Below are positions 1 to 7,099 of a stretch of DNA of 64,000 bases, in pieces (within the stretch, counting starts at the first letter, position 1; each line of letters starts with the position of its first letter). Both the position numbers and the translations under genes were made by a program. The stretch spans positions 1-64,000 of the forward strand of contig CANDBT010000020.1 of NCBI GenBank assembly GCA_947383005.1. The letters run 5' to 3'. Origin of the DNA: an uncultured bacterium (GTDB lineage Bacteria > Bacillota > Clostridia > Lachnospirales > Lachnospiraceae). The notes under the pieces were generated by a model. That model had not been told where the DNA came from and did no database searches. It saw only the letters and a program-made list of their open reading frames with translations.

Positions 1-11
1 TCGTCTGCCAT
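1..11 (-). CDS. Start of a protein-coding gene, cut by the window edge
   Basis: Only the first three codons are inside the window, reading Met-Ala-Asp on the minus strand. The start is called because an excellent SD sequence, AAAAAAGGAGG, lies about six bases before the ATG. A similar SD-plus-Met-Ala-Asp context occurs at 20070-20090. The product cannot be named from three residues. Phage tail tape-measure proteins of Clostridia often begin this way, but that is only a guess. Confidence 0.45.
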
Positions 12-107
12 TCGTTACCTCCTTTTTTAATTTCGTGAATGTTGCACAAATCTTGTGCTAAAAGTTTGTTACTATTTTTTCGCCTCCCTCCCGGCTATCC
101 ACGCAAA

Positions 108-140
108 AAAGCCGCCCGTTTTTTCATGCCGGACGGCTTT
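108..140 (-). terminator. Probable intrinsic terminator, minus strand
   Basis: An 11-bp stem (AAAGCCGTCCG paired with CGGGCGGCTTT, one G-T wobble) is followed on the minus strand by a run of six T. It lies downstream of the small membrane-protein gene at 229-381 and would end minus-strand transcription before the gene that starts at the window edge. Confidence 0.55.
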
Positions 141-228
141 CTGCGTAATGTGATAGCTCAAATAATATTTTTTTGTGGTTGCTGGCTCCGAAAAGCCTTG
201 ATATTACAGTGTTCCTATTAAAACTCAT

Positions 229-381
229 TCATAGCAGATAGAATATATTGATTCCAATGATGACAATTCCCCAACGAATGTCACGTATCTCCTTAAAGAC
301 CATACAATATATAGCAATAAGAATATATAGGACAGCGATAAGCGGCGAGCAAAATGATAAAAGTAATAGCATTTTTTTCAT
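229..381 (-). CDS. Small two-helix membrane protein, 50 residues
   Basis: A short open frame begins Met-Lys-Lys and is dominated by two hydrophobic stretches, roughly residues 4-26 and 37-50, separated by a short charged segment (KEIRDIRW). This is the layout of a small inner-membrane protein with both ends on the same side. An SD-like GGGGAAAA lies eight bases before the ATG. It sits directly after a frameshifted gene in the decayed accessory island and before a terminator. No family is recognised. The charged link between two clean hydrophobic segments argues against a chance frame. Confidence 0.5.
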   Translation of the reverse strand: MKKMLLLLSFCSPLIAVLYILIAIYCMVFKEIRDIRWGIVIIGINIFYLL

Positions 382-413
382 AAATCTATTTTCCCCTTTC
401 GATTACCCCACTA

Positions 414-723
414 TCAAAACAGTACCATTTCATCCATTACCATTGTCTCATCCACATCAATGATCCCAAAGTGATGCTTCCAGAATAAGTACACCTGGTA
501 ATTGACCGGCAGGAACATATCCTGCAGAAATCCTTTGTTCAAGCTGTTTATATTTCGCTTCCATACAGCGGATCCCCCGCCCCAGCCCGTCCAACAATAC
601 CTTTTTAGCAAATCTTCTTTCATCCAGATCATCAATCTCCCGCAGCCGTTCCTCTATGTAACGTTCAAAATCAAAGGGATATTCCTCAATCCCATTCAGC
701 CAACCCTTCTTCTCCTCTGCCAT
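414..723 (-). pseudogene. Hypothetical gene with a probable frameshift
   Basis: From the ATG at 723 the frame gives a charged helical protein (start MAEEKKGWLNG) that continues convincingly to about position 540 (KYKQLEQRI), then becomes unlike protein before a stop at 457. The next frame continues from about 540 to a stop at 414 with a much more natural sequence (QDMFLPVNYQVYLFWKHHFG, then an acidic tail). I infer a single-base frameshift near 530-545 in one original gene of about 100 codons. It overlaps the gene before it by 38 bases. The family is not recognised. The alternative is two real overlapping frames, which I find less likely. Confidence 0.45.
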
Positions 724-1012
724 CCTTCTCCTCCTTTGCCACCAGCCTGCCCCTTTCCCAGCCGCACAAAAAAACAGCCCGATCCATAAACTCCCCCTGC
801 CAGATCTCCACCGATCCTTCCCCAAACCATTTCTCCCCGGATTCTTCCAAAAGTGACAGCATTGCTTCCTGAAGGATCTCCTTCACCTGCTTCTGGTATC
901 CTTCTGCCGTCTGGAAAACCATAGGTTCCAGCTCGTAATCCCTTACCTGTGACTGCTTTCCCAAATCCTTCCAAACCGAACCGATTCTCTGACGCCAGGG
1001 TTCCAGGGCCGT
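686..1012 (-). CDS. Hypothetical protein with an ACG in the start position
   Basis: The frame is open from just after a stop near 1028 down to 686 and reads as a coherent acidic helical protein of about 108 residues (beginning ALEPWRQRIGSVWKDLG). There is no ATG, GTG or TTG where the coding signal begins. A perfect AAGGAG lies six bases upstream of an ACG codon at 1010-1012, exactly where a start is expected. I read this as a start codon mutated from ATG to ACG. A TTG at 962-964 could serve as a weaker internal start. No family is recognised; it belongs to the same decaying cluster as its neighbours. Confidence 0.4.
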   Translation of the reverse strand, partial: TALEPWRQRIGSVWKDLGKQSQVRDYELEPMVFQTAEGYQKQVKEILQEAMLSLLEESGEKWFGEGSVEIWQGEFMDRAVFLCGWERGRLVAKEEKDGRGEEGLAEWD

Positions 1013-1046
1013 AGCTTTCTCCTTCTTCTAATCCCTGATTTTTCTT

Positions 1047-1280
1047 TTATACCCACGGGTTGTTCCTCTCCTCATGCCTGGCAAGGGCATCCTCCGGCAG
1101 CCTCTTCTCCCTCTGCTCATCGCTTCCCAGGGACATGTCCCGGCTCTGCTCCCTCACCTTCCCGTCCCGGTACAGACGCAGCCGGGCATTTCCCGCATAG
1201 CCATACCGCACCTTCTCATAATCCGTCACCGCCACCAGGACTGATGCCTTCAAACGCTCCCTGCTGTCCGCTTGGCACAA
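1047..1280 (-). CDS. Hypothetical protein or gene fragment
   Basis: This 77-codon frame starts with TTG and overlaps the 3' end of the gene at 1216-1845 by 65 bases. The sequence is strongly charged towards the C-terminus (for example DEQREKRLPEDALARHEE). It has no clear SD site and the frame is open upstream of the TTG. It is either a small gene translated by coupling or the displaced end of the upstream gene after a frameshift near 1290. I do not recognise the family. Confidence 0.35.
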   Translation of the reverse strand: MCQADSRERLKASVLVAVTDYEKVRYGYAGNARLRLYRDGKVREQSRDMSLGSDEQREKRLPEDALARHEERNNPWV

Positions 1281-1845
1281 GGCCCGGTTCGCGGCCTACA
1301 GATAAGAGCGGATGGCCCTCTTCCTCCCATTCCACAGCTTCCAGGACAAATCTGCGGATTCCCCTGCGCAGAAGGTTCTCCGCTACATCCAGACGAAGCA
1401 TCACTATATCCGTCATCAGCCCAGCAATCTTAAAAATGCTCGGAGCTTCCGGATCTTTTCGAAGACACAGCCTCTTTACCTGGCTTCTGTCAGGACAGAC
1501 TATGCTTCCTTCTGCCAAACAATCCATCTTCAAAAACAACGGCAGCGCATACAGCCGGTGTTCCTCTGACTTATTATTCAAAATGCAGACCTCCTTAAAA
1601 ACCATCCCCGGCTCATATATCCGAAATACCTTCTTTACCTCCGGGCTCACCAAAAAGAGCTGGCTGTCCAGAACATCCAAAAAATCCAGCGGATACGGTG
1701 CATTGGCAAACAGAACATTTACATCTGGGATACTTTCTGCGTTTTCCCGGGAAACGCCCCTCCTGCCCGGAACCATATCGGTGATGTTCGTAATAACCGG
1801 CGGGCGGGGATACCTCTGATCCTGGCGGATTCTAAAATACTCCAT
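1216..1845 (-). CDS. Hypothetical protein, possibly immunity-type
   Basis: This 209-residue protein starts MEYFRIRQDQRYPRPP. It has alternating hydrophobic and charged segments without signal peptide or membrane span. The N-terminus vaguely recalls the DUF1629 family of immunity-type proteins found beside polymorphic toxins, and the neighbouring DUF4280 and RHS fragments fit that setting; this is inference. The last 25 residues are rich in Gly and Pro (GAFEGISPGGGDGL) and look like out-of-frame translation, so the true C-terminus may lie in the overlapping frame ending at 1047. A purine-rich AAAGGATGAAGG precedes the start. Confidence 0.5.
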   Translation of the reverse strand: MEYFRIRQDQRYPRPPVITNITDMVPGRRGVSRENAESIPDVNVLFANAPYPLDFLDVLDSQLFLVSPEVKKVFRIYEPGMVFKEVCILNNKSEEHRLYALPLFLKMDCLAEGSIVCPDRSQVKRLCLRKDPEAPSIFKIAGLMTDIVMLRLDVAENLLRRGIRRFVLEAVEWEEEGHPLLSVGREPGLVPSGQQGAFEGISPGGGDGL

Positions 1846-1895
1846 AATTCATTAACCTTCATCCTTTCTTTGCCTTATCTTATTGAGCACACTTT

Positions 1896-2324
1896 TTAGC
1901 GGCCGGAACCCGATGAGAGACGCAGATAAATACAAAGCAACTCCAGCAGCCATAAACAATCTGTTGCAACAGTTAAACCCCATAAATCATTCCTCCGAAG
2001 TTCATCTTCCATTTTTCCACCCACTTCCGATCTTCGGGGGTTTTTTTCATCATAACATATAACAACCTCACTTCCCAATGGGTAACGCAATCTATCACGA
2101 TACCCCTGTAACGATATTTTTTCATAAATAATTCCATTTACGGAGTATTGGTATGTCGGATGATAGCAATGGACACCCCCCTCACGTAAGTAGTAGACAT
2201 TTTCTTTTACATCGGTTACCTTTGCTATAACACGCCCTTTATAACTTTTGATTCTTGTTAAATAATGAATCTTCCATAATAACCCGATTGTACAAATAAA
2301 CGGTATAAGAATAAATTCGATCAT
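1896..2324 (-). CDS. DUF3592-type membrane protein
   Basis: A 142-residue protein begins with a hydrophobic helix (residues 2-22) and then has the features of the DUF3592 family: a beta-rich middle with a Tyr-x-Tyr-x-Val-x-Gly motif (YQYSVNGIIYEK), a segment like YPLGSEVVICYDEKNPRRSE, and a second hydrophobic helix near residues 115-135. Proteins of this family are small membrane-anchored proteins of unknown function, often next to toxin or immunity genes. The start is supported by AGGAGG seven bases upstream. The gene looks intact, unlike most neighbours. Confidence 0.65.
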   Translation of the reverse strand: MIEFILIPFICTIGLLWKIHYLTRIKSYKGRVIAKVTDVKENVYYLREGGVHCYHPTYQYSVNGIIYEKISLQGYRDRLRYPLGSEVVICYDEKNPRRSEVGGKMEDELRRNDLWGLTVATDCLWLLELLCIYLRLSSGSGR

Positions 2325-2416
2325 TCTTCCTCCTAATTTAATGTAGAATTATTGGAACGGTATTTCTGTTCATTCGTTTTTTATACTCCTGTTTCTTAAA
2401 ATAAACTCCTACAGAA

Positions 2417-2632
2417 TCAACGCAGAATTTCTGATTTTTCTATCTTTTTGAAAATACCATCCTCATAAATTTTAAACTTTAATGTCATATTATTCTCTTC
2501 CGGAACAGCATTCAGCAACGTGGGCTTAAAATCGGCTTTCCTCGATGCCCGATATTCTCCTTCTTTTTTGCCATTAATATCAAATCCCCCCAAAAATTCA
2601 TATCGTATAAGTAAATTCCTCTATTACTATCT
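2417..2632 (-). pseudogene. Fragment of an unrecognised small gene with a homopolymer frameshift
   Basis: Downstream of a run of six G (near 2590) one frame encodes FDINGKKEGEYRASRKAD and continues with natural composition to a stop at 2417. Upstream of the G run a different frame reads DSNRGIYLYDMNF. Joining the two across the G run gives one sensible protein of about 68 residues with no start codon of its own. I infer a slipped homopolymer in a gene already truncated at its 5' end. The function is unknown; the position among toxin-island remnants suggests an accessory or immunity protein. Confidence 0.4.
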
Positions 2633-2642
2633 CTAAATCATT

Positions 2643-2732
2643 TCATCTGAAAAACACTTCATATATCAAACCAAATATTATAAAAATCCAGTACATTCCT
2701 GCTATGAAAACTTCTCTTACCACTTCTCTCAA
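2643..2732 (-). CDS. Possible 29-residue single-span membrane peptide
   Basis: A TTG start lies six bases after GGGGGAGG and opens a 29-codon frame with one hydrophobic segment (AGMYWIFIIFGLIYEVFF) flanked by Arg residues. The SD, the spacing and the amphipathic ends make a real small membrane peptide plausible. It lies between the FHA/PP2C-like remnant and the frameshifted fragment, so it could also be the surviving N-terminus of the latter. Confidence 0.35.
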   Translation of the reverse strand: MREVVREVFIAGMYWIFIIFGLIYEVFFR

Positions 2733-2745
2733 TTAAAACCTCCCC

Positions 2746-3036
2746 CTATTCCGCCTGCAGCACCACCACCGCCGCATTATCCCTTTCCTCCAACTGGCTG
2801 TTATTCACCAGTTCAATGATTGCATACGCCTTTTCCTGGCAGCTCCCGCCGCCCTCCAGGCAATCTTCTATATCCTTCCATCTGGCCGTTTCATACAGCC
2901 CGTTGCTGTCCCCCGACAAAAGCACGGTCTCCCTTTTCTTGGGATCAAAGACAATGACTCCATGGTTGCGCCGGGAAATCTTGTTATCCCCCAAAACCTG
3001 GATATCCATGTCATCCGCACATCCGACAAAATTTTT
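2746..3036 (-). pseudogene. FHA-like and PP2C-like remnant
   Basis: From about 3036 this frame reads an FHA-type core (DNKISRRNHGVIVFDPKKRE), where FHA domains carry a conserved Ser-Arg-x-x-His, then GDSNG, and continues with YETARWKDIEDCL and a tail ending ERDNAAVVVLQ. The tail resembles the last part of PP2C phosphatases, which end in a conserved Asp-Asn-x-x-x-Val-Val-Val. The piece has no 5' part: it abuts the DUF4280 gene in another frame. FHA and PP2C proteins work together in phosphoprotein signalling of type VI and similar secretion systems. I infer a deletion fusing remnants of two signalling genes. It is GC-richer than the sequence just upstream. Confidence 0.45.
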
Positions 3037-3974
3037 ACCGGATTAGCAGGATCACAATAGTTATAAGTGCCCATATTAATTGGATCATTTAATTCTGTCA
3101 GAAGATTTCCTGCTTTATCATAAACTCCTTCAAATAAACCATCTGCGGATACAAATTTTAGATTATACTCGCCATCCTTACCATACATATGATATATGGA
3201 TTGACCAACCGGTAACAATCTCCATTTATTTTCAGGAGCTAAAGTCTTATTCGCAGCGATCATTTCATCCAATGTTTTTGGCGCACGGTTTAGTTTATTC
3301 CGAAAGAAGTGCAGTTCTTCATACACGCCACCATATATCATTACCAGGCTATTGAATTTTTTACATAAAGCTAACCAGTAATCATCCGGTATTTTGCCCG
3401 TAACACCATAAATATTCACATCATCCATTATTTTTTGGATGCCCTTAGCTGCTACCATTTGTGATGCATTTTGTAGAAATTTGTATCCTTCTGTTGCCAG
3501 GTAATGATCAAGAAAATCCTGGAGCTCATCCATATAGTCTGGAGAACCCAAGACAATCGGTTCTTCCTCTGAGGCGCTCCTTAATGCAGGCTCATTTACT
3601 TCCGCCACTTTTATGTATCTGCCGACAGTACAGACACTAATGGCGTTGGACTTTAACGCGCAGGCATATTCATCAGAACCTGCCTTGCCAATCATGGCAC
3701 GGTTATAACCTCTCTGTTTCCAGTCCTCAAGGATTACTGGATTACATTTTGTCCTGCTGCCTCTGCAATTGCAAATTCCAAATAAAAAGATGTTGCTGCC
3801 TGCCTCCCGGTCTTTGCATGTCAAAACTGGGATATTATTGCCAACAAAAACTTGCGCCACTTCATTGGCTCCTAATCTGGAAAAACCCGCTCCTTTCGAA
3901 CAGGTTAAAATAGATCCCAATAGTACATAGCTTGTCTCCGCAGGATCACCAAAGTATTGTTTATAAAGGAACAT
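2868..3974 (-). CDS. DUF4280 (PAAR-like) protein with altered C-terminus
   Basis: Residues 15-130 match the DUF4280 pattern: a first Cys in LLGSILTCSKGAGFSRLG, an Asn-x-Ile-x-x-Phe-Gly-x-Cys segment (NIFLFGICNC), KCNPVILEDW, and a last Cys motif (SVCTVGRYI). DUF4280 domains are PAAR-like tips linked to injected toxins. Residues 140-310 are an unassigned helical region followed by KAGNLLTELNDPINMGTYNY, a sequence type common next to polymorphic toxin C-termini. After about residue 315 (position 3035) the frame translates the FHA-like remnant out of phase, so the true C-terminus is lost. Expression is uncertain because the SD is weak. Confidence 0.6.
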   Translation of the reverse strand: MFLYKQYFGDPAETSYVLLGSILTCSKGAGFSRLGANEVAQVFVGNNIPVLTCKDREAGSNIFLFGICNCRGSRTKCNPVILEDWKQRGYNRAMIGKAGSDEYACALKSNAISVCTVGRYIKVAEVNEPALRSASEEEPIVLGSPDYMDELQDFLDHYLATEGYKFLQNASQMVAAKGIQKIMDDVNIYGVTGKIPDDYWLALCKKFNSLVMIYGGVYEELHFFRNKLNRAPKTLDEMIAANKTLAPENKWRLLPVGQSIYHMYGKDGEYNLKFVSADGLFEGVYDKAGNLLTELNDPINMGTYNYCDPANPVKILSDVRMTWISRFWGITRFPGATMESLSLIPRKGRPCFCRGTATGCMKRPDGRI

Positions 3975-3998
3975 CCTGGTTTCTAACTATATTTTTTT

Positions 3999-4151
3999 CT
4001 ATATTTCATTTGTCACCTCAATGTCTATCCCTCGCGTATTTGGCGTGATTGTATCATCGTTTACCACTATCTTTTCCAACCGATAATCATGCAGAGTGAA
4101 ACCAAAGTTCGTGTTAGGCCCGCCGAAAAATTCAATAACCGAAAAGTCCAT
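3999..4151 (-). CDS. Short unrecognised frame, probable gene remnant
   Basis: A 50-residue frame (start MDFSVIEFFGGPNTNFGF, ending in IDIEVTNEI) has natural composition and continues open upstream to about 4200 without a start. It lies between the DUF4280 gene and the RHS fragment on the same strand. It is more likely the 3' end of a larger gene than a complete small one. No family is recognised. Confidence 0.35.
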   Translation of the reverse strand: MDFSVIEFFGGPNTNFGFTLHDYRLEKIVVNDDTITPNTRGIDIEVTNEI

Positions 4152-4188
4152 ACTTTTGCTATTATGTGTTCCAATGTTTGGAATCCAC

Positions 4189-4422
4189 CTAATTGTGGTA
4201 TTGTCTGGTTATATCCAGCAGATAATCAACCTTCTTGACTGGAGTTCCAGCAGATAACCAGCCTGACTGCATAATACTTTTACCAGTACTTCCAAAGTCT
4301 GCTTTGTCATTCGTATATTCGCTCATCTCTACCCGGTTTCCAAGTCCATTATACTGGTAACTGGCAACTTGTCCCTGAGCATTTAACGAAACTGCCAGCC
4401 TATTAGTCTCATTATAGATATT
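4189..4422 (-). pseudogene. RHS/YD-repeat protein fragment
   Basis: The minus strand reads IYNETNRLAVSLNAQGQVAS, then YQYNGLGNRVEM and a piece ending VDYLLDITRQYHN before a stop at 4189. Tyr-Asn-x-x-x-x-Leu with Gly-x-Arg spacing is typical of YD repeats in RHS polymorphic toxins, and LLDITRQYHN is a frequent clostridial RHS motif. Both ends are missing. RHS proteins form a shell around a C-terminal toxin. Together with the DUF4280 protein this marks a dismantled toxin-delivery locus. Confidence 0.65.
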
Positions 4423-4657
4423 TTTGCAAAAAAATAGCAGTTTCCATATTTTTGTAATATTGTTAAGATACCCCTACCAAAACAATCACATTTAACGGGA
4501 ACTGCTTGCTTAGTTTATCACGGATTTTCACTCTTAACAACTATATTTTTTGCTTTTCGCATTAGCCGCCCTTGGTCAAGAGCGATATTATCCCCTAATC
4601 AAAGAACCGCACGTTTTAATGTTTTTGTCAACTACTTTGGGATATGTTTACAAAAAT
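4423..4657. other. AT-rich intergenic stretch without a recognisable gene
   Basis: The stretch is AT-rich with short broken frames in both directions. One minus-strand frame (MRVKIRDKLSKQFPLN-like, from a TTG) might be the N-terminal scrap of a transposase or other gene, but it is too short to name. I see no promoter or RNA gene here. Confidence 0.3.
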
Positions 4658-4691
4658 TTAGGTTAGACCCCTATAGCAGAATCTAACCTAA
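4658..4691 (-). terminator. Terminator downstream of the GH36 gene
   Basis: A perfect 10-bp stem (TTAGGTTAGA with TCTAACCTAA) lies 28 bases after the alpha-galactosidase stop codon and is followed on the minus strand by AATTTTTG. This is the expected place for the transcript end. Confidence 0.65.
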
Positions 4692-4719
4692 TCCTTAACT
4701 AACTGACATTAATTCACAG

Positions 4720-6921
4720 CTACTCCGTAAATAACATTAAATGAATCATCTTGCTCTGGAAATCCCCCTCCATCCGGGGAAGCAAAAGCCCTCCATACAT
4801 TAAAAGCGCCCCCGTATAAACCTTCCCCGTCTCCTCAACCTGATACTTTGCCTCCGGCAAAAGGCCCTTTAAGCAGATCCTGCGGCTATGGCAATTGGGT
4901 TCTGCCAGCACCTGCACATACGTCACCAAAGCTTCGCTTTTGTCTTTTGCCACCACCTGCCAGCAGTCATACCGGTGATTTTCCCCCCAGGAAGCTATCC
5001 GGTAATAATCCCCCTCGCGTATCAGAGGAGCAAACTGATGATATAATGCCACCTGCCCTTCAATCTGCCTTTTTTCCCCTTCGGTCAGTTTTGTGATATC
5101 CAATTCATAGCCGAAAGTCCCCGCCATGGCCACATGGCCCCGGGTTTCAAAAGGGGTTATCCGTCCCACAATATGATTCGGGCAGTCGCTGACATGGGCG
5201 CCGATTGCGCCAAGAGGGTACAAGAGAGCCGTACCTTCCTGGATCGACAGCCTTTCCACCGCATCCGTATCGTCTGAACACCAAATCTGAGGGCTGTAAT
5301 AGAGCATTCCCGGATCAAAGCGGGCGCCTCCGCTGGCGCAATTTTCCAGCAGAAGTTCCGGAAATTCCCGGTTCAGCCGCTCCTGCAGTTCATATACCCC
5401 CAACACATACCGGTGGAACAGCTCTCCCTGATGCTCCCGCCCCAAAAATCCGCTTCCCACATCGGTCATCTGCCGGTTCATATCCCATTTTACATAAGAA
5501 ATCGGCGCACTCCGCAAAACGGCCGCCACAGATTCGTACACATAGTCCACTACCTCCGGCCGGGATAAATCCAGCACATACTGGGCGCGGCTCTGCGTCG
5601 GTTCCCGCCCCGGAAGCTGCATCGCCCAGTCTGGGTGGGCGCGGTACAATTCCGAATTCGGTGAAACCATCTCCGGTTCAAACCATATGCCGAATGAAAG
5701 CCCCAGCTTATTTACCTGCTCCACCAAAAAGGGAAGGCCGCCGGGAAGCTTTTCCTCATTGACTTTCCAATCTCCCAAATATCCTTCGTCCATGCTCCGT
5801 TTCCCGAACCAGCCGTCATCCATGACCAGCATCTCAATACCTCTTTTGCCCGCCTCCCGGGCAATCTCCAAAAGCTTTTGCGTATTAAAATCAAAATATG
5901 TCGCTTCCCAGTTGTTAATTAAAATCGGCCGGTTTTTGTGCAGATAGGGGCTCCGTATCAGATGATTCCGGTATAAATCATGAAATGTATGCGTCATTTT
6001 CCCCAGCCCCTGATCGGAATACACACATACCACTTCCGGTGCCGTAAAAGATTCTCCCGGGTTCAGCACCCATTCAAACCCTTCCGGGTTAATCCCCATG
6101 AGGATGCGCAGGCTGTCAAACTGGCTTACTTCTGCCTCAGCAATAAAATTTCCCGAATAGACAAAGTGCATGGCCCAGACTTCCCCCTGTTCCTGCCCCG
6201 TTCCCTGCTTCATCACCGCCAAAAACGGATGATCCTGATGTCCCGATTCTCCCCGGGAAGAAGAGACAAGCTGTTTCCCGAAAGCCAGTGGACGGCGCAT
6301 CATATGGCGCTCCCTCGCCCAGGAACCGCACAAAGTCAGCAAATCCCCGTTTTCCCAATCCATATCTACACAGGCGGACAATATCCGTTCCAAGTATAGA
6401 ACTTCCTTCCCTTCATTGACCAATTCCACGCTGCGGACAATGGCCTCGCTGTCCGCAAACACACTGTAGCGCAAAATCACTTTCAGCCCCAGCAGAAAAT
6501 CGCGGCACTCCAGCTCCAAAGTCATTGCCCCGTCATCTTCCCCTTCGTGGCAGAAAGTGGCAGGCAGTCCCGGCAGTTTCGGCTTCCCCGAAAAAATCCG
6601 TTAATTCTCATAATGCAGCTCACAGCCGCGGCAGCCCGCATGGCTGCGCACATTGAGGCAGCTTTCCCGATAATCCCCGACACCCCAAGTCGAATATTCC
6701 GACGGAAAAGTATCAAAAAACGAACATTTTTCCCGCCAGTTTTTCGATGGGACAAACGGGGCTTCTTCCGTCCGCAGCAGATATCCGCACTGGCTGTCTC
6801 CTATTTTCCTGCCCCAGTACACATGGCCGACGTACTTGCCTTCGGCAATCCCAATCACATATTCGGTATCTTTGGCCGTCAGGGAGAAAATCCCTTCTGC
6901 ATCAAAATATTTGATATCCAT
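4720..6921 (-). pseudogene. GH36 alpha-galactosidase with an in-frame stop codon
   Basis: The reading frame from the ATG at 6921 (AGGAGG nearby) to 4720 spans 734 codons, the usual length of a clostridial GH36 alpha-galactosidase, a cytoplasmic enzyme removing terminal alpha-1,6-galactose from raffinose-type sugars or galactomannan fragments. Family motifs are present: LINNWEATYFDF, MDDGWFGKR, GIWFEPEMVSPNSELY, VKWDMNRQM with the nucleophile Asp, and CSDDTDAVERL with the acid/base Asp. Codon 107 (6601-6603) is TAA after CHYEN-like sequence (HYEN), where the family usually has an aromatic residue, so a change from TAT or TAC is likely. The frame is intact on both sides, so this is a nonsense codon rather than a frameshift. 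An internal ATG at 6525 could give a 601-residue product lacking the N-terminal beta domain. It has its own promoter at 6949-6977. Confidence 0.85.
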
Positions 6922-6948
6922 ATCCTGTCCTCCTAAAAACAAATCGTA

Positions 6949-6977
6949 ATTATACTTCCCTATGCGGGCCTGTGCAA
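6949..6977 (-). promoter_or_regulatory. Promoter of the GH36 gene
   Basis: On the minus strand TTGCAC and TATAAT are separated by exactly 17 bases, and the -10 box lies about 28 bases before the start codon. This suggests the gene can be transcribed separately from the upstream surface-protein gene. Confidence 0.6.
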
Positions 6978-7020
6978 AAAACAGGAAAAACCTCTGTAAT
7001 CCCGCTTTTCTCTATTGTAA

Positions 7021-7075
7021 CAAATCCAGCCCATTTACCGCAAGCGGACTTTCAATAGGCTGGATTTGTTTTTTT
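7021..7075 (-). terminator. Hairpin after the large surface-protein gene
   Basis: An 11-bp perfect stem (CAAATCCAGCC with GGCTGGATTTG) starts about 30 bases after the stop codon at 7100. The clean T run follows the hairpin on the plus strand; on the minus strand the exit is TTTGTTACAATA, weaker. It may act in both directions or only attenuate transcription. Confidence 0.5.
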
Positions 7076-7099
7076 AATCGGATACTATTTTTTTATTTC

